In this document: positions 30,447 through 33,580 of the stretch, piece by piece
Numbering within the stretch: the stretch's first letter is position 1
Layout of the letters: each line of letters begins with the position of its first letter
Origin: a virus
DNA: 33,580 nt
Reading direction: 5' to 3' (one strand)
Virus record (IMG/VR): IMGVR_UViG_3300035633_000040
Coordinates: 1-33,580 of that record
Notes under the pieces: generated by a model
Told to the model about the DNA's origin: nothing
The model's database searches: none
The model's input: only the letters and a program-made list of their open reading frames with translations
Position numbers and translations under genes: made by a program

Positions 30447-31028
30447 CTATTGAAAAATAATAAAGTTGTCATTTTCATCCACAATGTTGTTGCCGTTTGA
30501 GTCGATCCAAACCAATGTCTCAAGAGGTTGAGTTGCCACGCCTCCTCCAACAAATCCGTTCACTATCTCCTCCAATTTTGTGGCCGTCCAAGCGAACACA
30601 AATGTTTGTTCCTCAAGGCCATCCGGCTCTTGTAAAGTTATGAAAATTTTGAGTGTGTCGCGGTCGGGAATAGTAACCTCCACGGAGACCTCGGCAAACT
30701 CATTCATAAATTTCAAATCTTCTTTTACAATGGCCTCAATAATTATGAGGGCATTACTATTTAAGGCAACCTCATTCAACCTCCTCTCGGTCTTGGAGTT
30801 AAATTGTAGCTTTTCGGAGTTAGGAAAAAACAACTCATTTCCCCACCAATCCTCACGTTCAACCAACCCCTCCGGCTCAATTGGCAACTCGTCGGTTGAC
30901 TGCAAAAGGTTACCTCCAAACAAAGCCAAATACGGAAGGTTAAACAAACCCTCCGTCAACTCAAGGTCATTGCCTTTCAAGATAACATCTCCGCCGTCTC
31001 CGGTTTCAAATATTGCTAAATCCGCCAT
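30447..31028 (-). CDS. Mu gp46-like baseplate protein, 193 aa
   Basis: The GP46 family pattern is visible: DLAIFETGDGGDVILKGNDLELTEGL (residues 3-28, key DxxxF-x-DGGD), LPYLALFGGN, EDWWGNELFFPNSEKL (about 58-74), then KTERRLNEVALNSNALI and the W at the end of EEQTFVFAWT. These wedge proteins correspond to gpW/gp25-type components. The extra C terminus of about 25 residues with DSNGNNIVDENDNF looks calcium-binding-like, which is unusual for the family. It follows the tape measure gene and precedes the S74 fibre, away from the hub genes. Confidence 0.7.
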   Translation of the reverse strand: MADLAIFETGDGGDVILKGNDLELTEGLFNLPYLALFGGNLLQSTDELPIEPEGLVEREDWWGNELFFPNSEKLQFNSKTERRLNEVALNSNALIIIEAIVKEDLKFMNEFAEVSVEVTIPDRDTLKIFITLQEPDGLEEQTFVFAWTATKLEEIVNGFVGGGVATQPLETLVWIDSNGNNIVDENDNFIIFQ

Positions 31029-31030
31029 GA

Positions 31031-33046
31031 TTAAAATCCTCCGGTTTGTTCAACATTCACATCGGCGACTCCGTTGGTGTTTCCTCCAACCTCGGCCTTG
31101 TTTCCGGGGTCCTTGACTGTCACGGTCAACTCTCCGCGTTTGTACTCCTCAATTCGTTGTTTGATCTCCTCACGCGACAAATTAGCCGGGTTGATCACGT
31201 TGCCCTCCTTGTCTCGGAACTCACGATTGGCAATAAACTCACCAATCTTTTGTCCCGGGCTTTTGTTGTCTCCCCCCTCAAGTGCGGTGATCCCTGTCAA
31301 CCTGTCAAACTCCTTCAATCCTCCTTTAATCTTGTCACCAACAATTGGAAGTTTTGAAAGTAAAATCAACGTCCCTCGAATCGGCATAAATAGAAACTTG
31401 AGTATTTGCGCCCCGACCCATTTTATTTTCCCTCCAAATTTGTCCCAAACGGAGGTGAATCCACCTTTGACAAACTCCCAACTTGCAATCAACATTTCCC
31501 TCATTTTTCGGATTCGTCCAATGATGCTTTCCCAAATAATTTGACCAATCTTTTTGATGGCTCCCCATAGTCCCTCACTCTCAAATGCGGCTCTCACCTC
31601 TCCCCATCTGTCAATCAAATTTTTGACGATTCCAACAATCATCCCCAACGGACCCAACAAGAACGAAACTTTCTCACCCCATGTGTCCCAATTTCGAACC
31701 ATCTCCCGGATGCCCAAAATCAAAGCAATCACACCCGTAATGATCAATCCGATTGGATTGGCCGCCAAGACTGTCATGAGCACTCTCGCCGCCGTCGCAA
31801 CTCCTCGAATCAACTTGATCACAAAGGCAAATTTCTTGGCAACACTTATCACCGTCTTGATGAATCCCGCGACTTTCAAAAAGATTCGGGCCGCCGAAAA
31901 TATTGCGAACAATACTCCAACGACTTTGGCCCCGGTTCGGATTAATCCTTGATTCTCTGTGATCCATTTGCGTGTCGACTTGACTATTTCTAAAATTCTC
32001 GGTGTCCATTGTTTTAAAGTTGTTGCGATAAATTGAATTACTGATGCCTTCAAACGGATTAACTCTCCGTTGCTATCTTTGAACAATCCGGTGTATGACT
32101 CTTGCAATGCCGTGTTGGCATTCAACAATTCCATTTGACCCTTTTGTTGTTCTGTCAAACCGTCGGTGAGATTGCCGGTTTTCTGATCAATGTCCTTTAA
32201 CATTCTCAAATATGCCAAACCGGCATCCTCTCCGGGACCTCCAAAGATGTCCGCAATCGCCGTCCCAACTTTTGCCGAGTTATCCGGCAACTTGTCGAGC
32301 TTGGCGGACACCAATTGCATCGCGTCGAATGTAGACATTGAGCCATCTTCGAGAGCTTTCATCAATCCTTTTGAGCTAATGCCAATTGCATCCAAAGCGG
32401 ATTGCGTGGCCGGTGTCATTTCCCTCAAACGAATGTCCGCCTCTTTGATTGCGTCAACACTTTTGTCACTAAATATCCCTTGCTTGACTCCTTGGTTTAC
32501 GATGCCAACAAAAGCATCCGCCGACAATCCGGCTTGCTTCATCAATGCGGGATATTCCTTTGTGATTTCTAATAATTCACCGGTTTGATTGGCACCGGCA
32601 ACCATGCCTTTTGAGATCACTTGACTTGCTTCATCAAATGAAATGCCCATTCCTTTCGCAAGTGCATTCGTTGATTCGATGACCTCATTCACATCTTGAT
32701 CGAATGTCTTTGCAAGGCCGAGAGCTTTGGCCGTTTGTTTGTCGAGCTCGGGACCCATTGCGCCGGTCAACCTAGAGACGGCAATTCGTGTGTTGTTGAC
32801 CTCCTTGGTTATGCCGATAAATTTTTGGGCTATCTGCAAAGCCCCGGCAACCCCTCCGAGTGCAAGGAGTTGAGAGGTGAGACCCCCGATCCGGGGAGTC
32901 ATAGAACGAAAGGCCCGGTTTGCCCGGGCCATCGTGTTGTTGATCTTGTTGCCGAAACCTTTCACCGACGTTGCCATTTTTTGGATCGGCTTGGTCATCC
33001 GGTCAATGGCTTTAAACACGGCGGGGACCTGATAAGTTTGCGGCAT
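31031..33046 (-). CDS. Tail tape measure protein, 671 aa
   Basis: The N-terminal half is helical and follows the tape-measure pattern (FIGITKEVNNTRIAVSRLTG around residues 77-96, IADIFGGPGEDAGLAYLRML around 264-283). Hydrophobic segments at about 374-400 (KVVGVLFAIFSAARIFLKV) and 422-446 (VLMTVLAANPIGLIITGVIALILG) are the membrane-active part that probably helps DNA entry. The C-terminal 200 residues are amphipathic and charged. Its length would set tail length; for this size a tail of about 100 nm is expected from the usual ~0.15 nm per residue. The ATG overlaps the chaperone frameshift-extension stop as TAATG. Confidence 0.85.
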   Translation of the reverse strand: MPQTYQVPAVFKAIDRMTKPIQKMATSVKGFGNKINNTMARANRAFRSMTPRIGGLTSQLLALGGVAGALQIAQKFIGITKEVNNTRIAVSRLTGAMGPELDKQTAKALGLAKTFDQDVNEVIESTNALAKGMGISFDEASQVISKGMVAGANQTGELLEITKEYPALMKQAGLSADAFVGIVNQGVKQGIFSDKSVDAIKEADIRLREMTPATQSALDAIGISSKGLMKALEDGSMSTFDAMQLVSAKLDKLPDNSAKVGTAIADIFGGPGEDAGLAYLRMLKDIDQKTGNLTDGLTEQQKGQMELLNANTALQESYTGLFKDSNGELIRLKASVIQFIATTLKQWTPRILEIVKSTRKWITENQGLIRTGAKVVGVLFAIFSAARIFLKVAGFIKTVISVAKKFAFVIKLIRGVATAARVLMTVLAANPIGLIITGVIALILGIREMVRNWDTWGEKVSFLLGPLGMIVGIVKNLIDRWGEVRAAFESEGLWGAIKKIGQIIWESIIGRIRKMREMLIASWEFVKGGFTSVWDKFGGKIKWVGAQILKFLFMPIRGTLILLSKLPIVGDKIKGGLKEFDRLTGITALEGGDNKSPGQKIGEFIANREFRDKEGNVINPANLSREEIKQRIEEYKRGELTVTVKDPGNKAEVGGNTNGVADVNVEQTGGF

Positions 33047-33580
33047 TACTTTTTATTTAAATCCTTAATCTCTTGCTCTTGTCGGCGAACATCCTCATTC
33101 CACCATCCCAAACCATAGTGATCAATTGCGTCGACGTATAACAAAGATAATTTAAACGGGTCCCACTTAAAAGTCCGGGCGACGTTTATCAACATCGTTT
33201 CATACGTCTCACGCTCGGGAAAGATCGCCTCTACAAGAAAAAAGTGACAACGTCTCTCATAATGGCGTAATCACTTGAATCAAGTTGTTTAATCGTCCCG
33301 GTGGCCTTCCCTGTCAAGGCGGAGGCAATGGCGGCAAATCTTCCATTGATATCCATCGGCTTGACGTTTTTTAATTTCTGATCTTGCTCGTATGCTTGCA
33401 ACCTTGCTTTATACTTTAGTTCCTCGGTGTGAACGTTGCCATCCTCACCATCCTTGACAAGAGGAAAAATCAACTTGTGAATGATGTTGTGATTCTCATC
33501 AATTCTCAAAGCTCCCTCTTGAATGTAGTTCTCAAGGTTCTCAATTGCTTCTTGGTTTTGTTCCCTTTGGAACTTCAAAA
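33046..33580 (-). CDS. Tail assembly chaperone, -1 frameshift product (gpGT-like), 5' part outside
   Basis: A -1 frame opened at the slippery site adds 63 residues to the upstream chaperone: after the slip the frame reads on through LVEAIFPERETYETM, then FKWDPFKLSLLYVDAIDHYG and a Lys/Glu end, to a TAA that shares a base with the tape measure ATG. The extension is free of stops and follows the lambda G/GT design, in which the frameshifted minor product recruits tape measure and tube protein during tail assembly. Its own ATG (33198) exists internally but has no role in this model. Part of the gene lies beyond position 33580. Confidence 0.75.
33231..33580 (-). CDS. Tail assembly chaperone, zero-frame product (gpG-like), 5' part outside
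   Basis: The visible 115 residues (the frame is open to the window edge; the TTG at 33578 is not a real start) are helical and charged, with NLENYIQEGALRIDENHNII and GRFAAIASALTGKATGTIKQ segments and an end MRDVVTFFL. Position directly upstream of the tape measure gene, with an overlapping -1 frame, identifies it as the G-type chaperone made by most ribosomes. The stop TAG is at 33231-33233, just after the slippery heptamer. Confidence 0.75.
   Translation of the reverse strand, partial: LKFQREQNQEAIENLENYIQEGALRIDENHNIIHKLIFPLVKDGEDGNVHTEELKYKARLQAYEQDQKLKNVKPMDINGRFAAIASALTGKATGTIKQLDSSDYAIMRDVVTFFL
33237..33243 (-). promoter_or_regulatory. -1 ribosomal frameshift slippery heptamer
   Basis: Minus strand T TTT TTC (codons ACT TTT TTC in the zero frame) matches the X XXY YYZ heptamer with X=T, Y=T, Z=C. 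The zero-frame stop TAG follows one codon later. It supports a programmed -1 shift joining the chaperone to its extension. Confidence 0.75.

Noticed and set aside
1-33580. CRISPR array, insertion sequence, rRNA or integrase
   Set aside because: No regularly spaced direct repeats, transposase or recombinase motifs, or rRNA-like sequence were seen in any part of the window.

Overview
The window is one continuous stretch of a tailed-phage genome or prophage. Every gene I can support lies on the minus strand, so transcription runs from position 33580 towards position 1. Stop and start codons commonly overlap as ATGA or TAATG. The host is most likely a member of the Bacteroidota, probably a flavobacterium. 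Several transcription units are preceded by TTTG, a spacer of about 19 bases and TAnnTTTG or TATATTTA, the Bacteroidota -33/-7 pattern, and Shine-Dalgarno sequences are mostly absent. The tail is probably contractile, because Mu-like baseplate homologues are present (gp44/P, gp45, gp46, gp47/J, gp48-like and the gpN-like DNA-circularisation family). No capsid, portal, terminase or integrase gene is in view; they would lie beyond the edges.

In transcription order, 33580-20776 is the tail and baseplate block. It holds a tail assembly chaperone pair with a textbook -1 frameshift site (T TTT TTC), the tape measure protein, a gp46-like protein, an S74-chaperone tail fibre, baseplate J, a gp48-like protein fused to a beta-propeller, a second fibre, a minor tail protein, a gpN-like protein, the hub and the spike. 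20757-17982 is a lysis cassette: a coiled-coil membrane protein, a secreted protein, a candidate holin, an endolysin with a YkuD-like H...SxGC motif, an i-spanin and an overlapping spanin-like partner. Hairpin terminators at 17816-17915 close it.

17764-9181 is the early/replication block. It starts at a strong promoter at 17787-17817 and carries RecT, a PD-(D/E)XK exonuclease, a probable DNA-binding protein, a roughly 350-base interval with no convincing gene (14698-15049), small basic and membrane proteins, an HNH nuclease, a 628-residue primase-helicase, a RuvC-like resolvase, zinc-finger microproteins and a PD-(D/E)XK nuclease. A terminator follows at 9073-9102.

9059-2658 is a second structural block. 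It starts with a 904-residue collagen-like fibre ending in a lectin-like domain, continues with accessory virion proteins and a DUF1353 protein, and ends in short membrane, coiled-coil and zinc-ribbon proteins before a terminator at 2601-2624. The last block (2546-1) has a calcineurin-like phosphoesterase, a DUF3310 protein, a DNA methyltransferase with different codon use from the core, a tRNA-like T arm and short genes.

Ten compact genes reported here are shorter than 60 codons: 1180-1320, 1540-1653, 3541-3687, 3672-3785, 9588-9764, 10819-10962, 13735-13887, 16421-16576, 17843-17971 and 14-118. Most are joined to neighbours by exact ATGA or short overlaps. The observations I rate highest are the frameshift site, the compact structured interval at 14698-15049, the YkuD-like endolysin with its spanin pair, the propeller fusion in the baseplate, and terminators whose U tract appears to supply the next promoter's -33 box. 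All functional calls are by eye from motifs; no database search was run.
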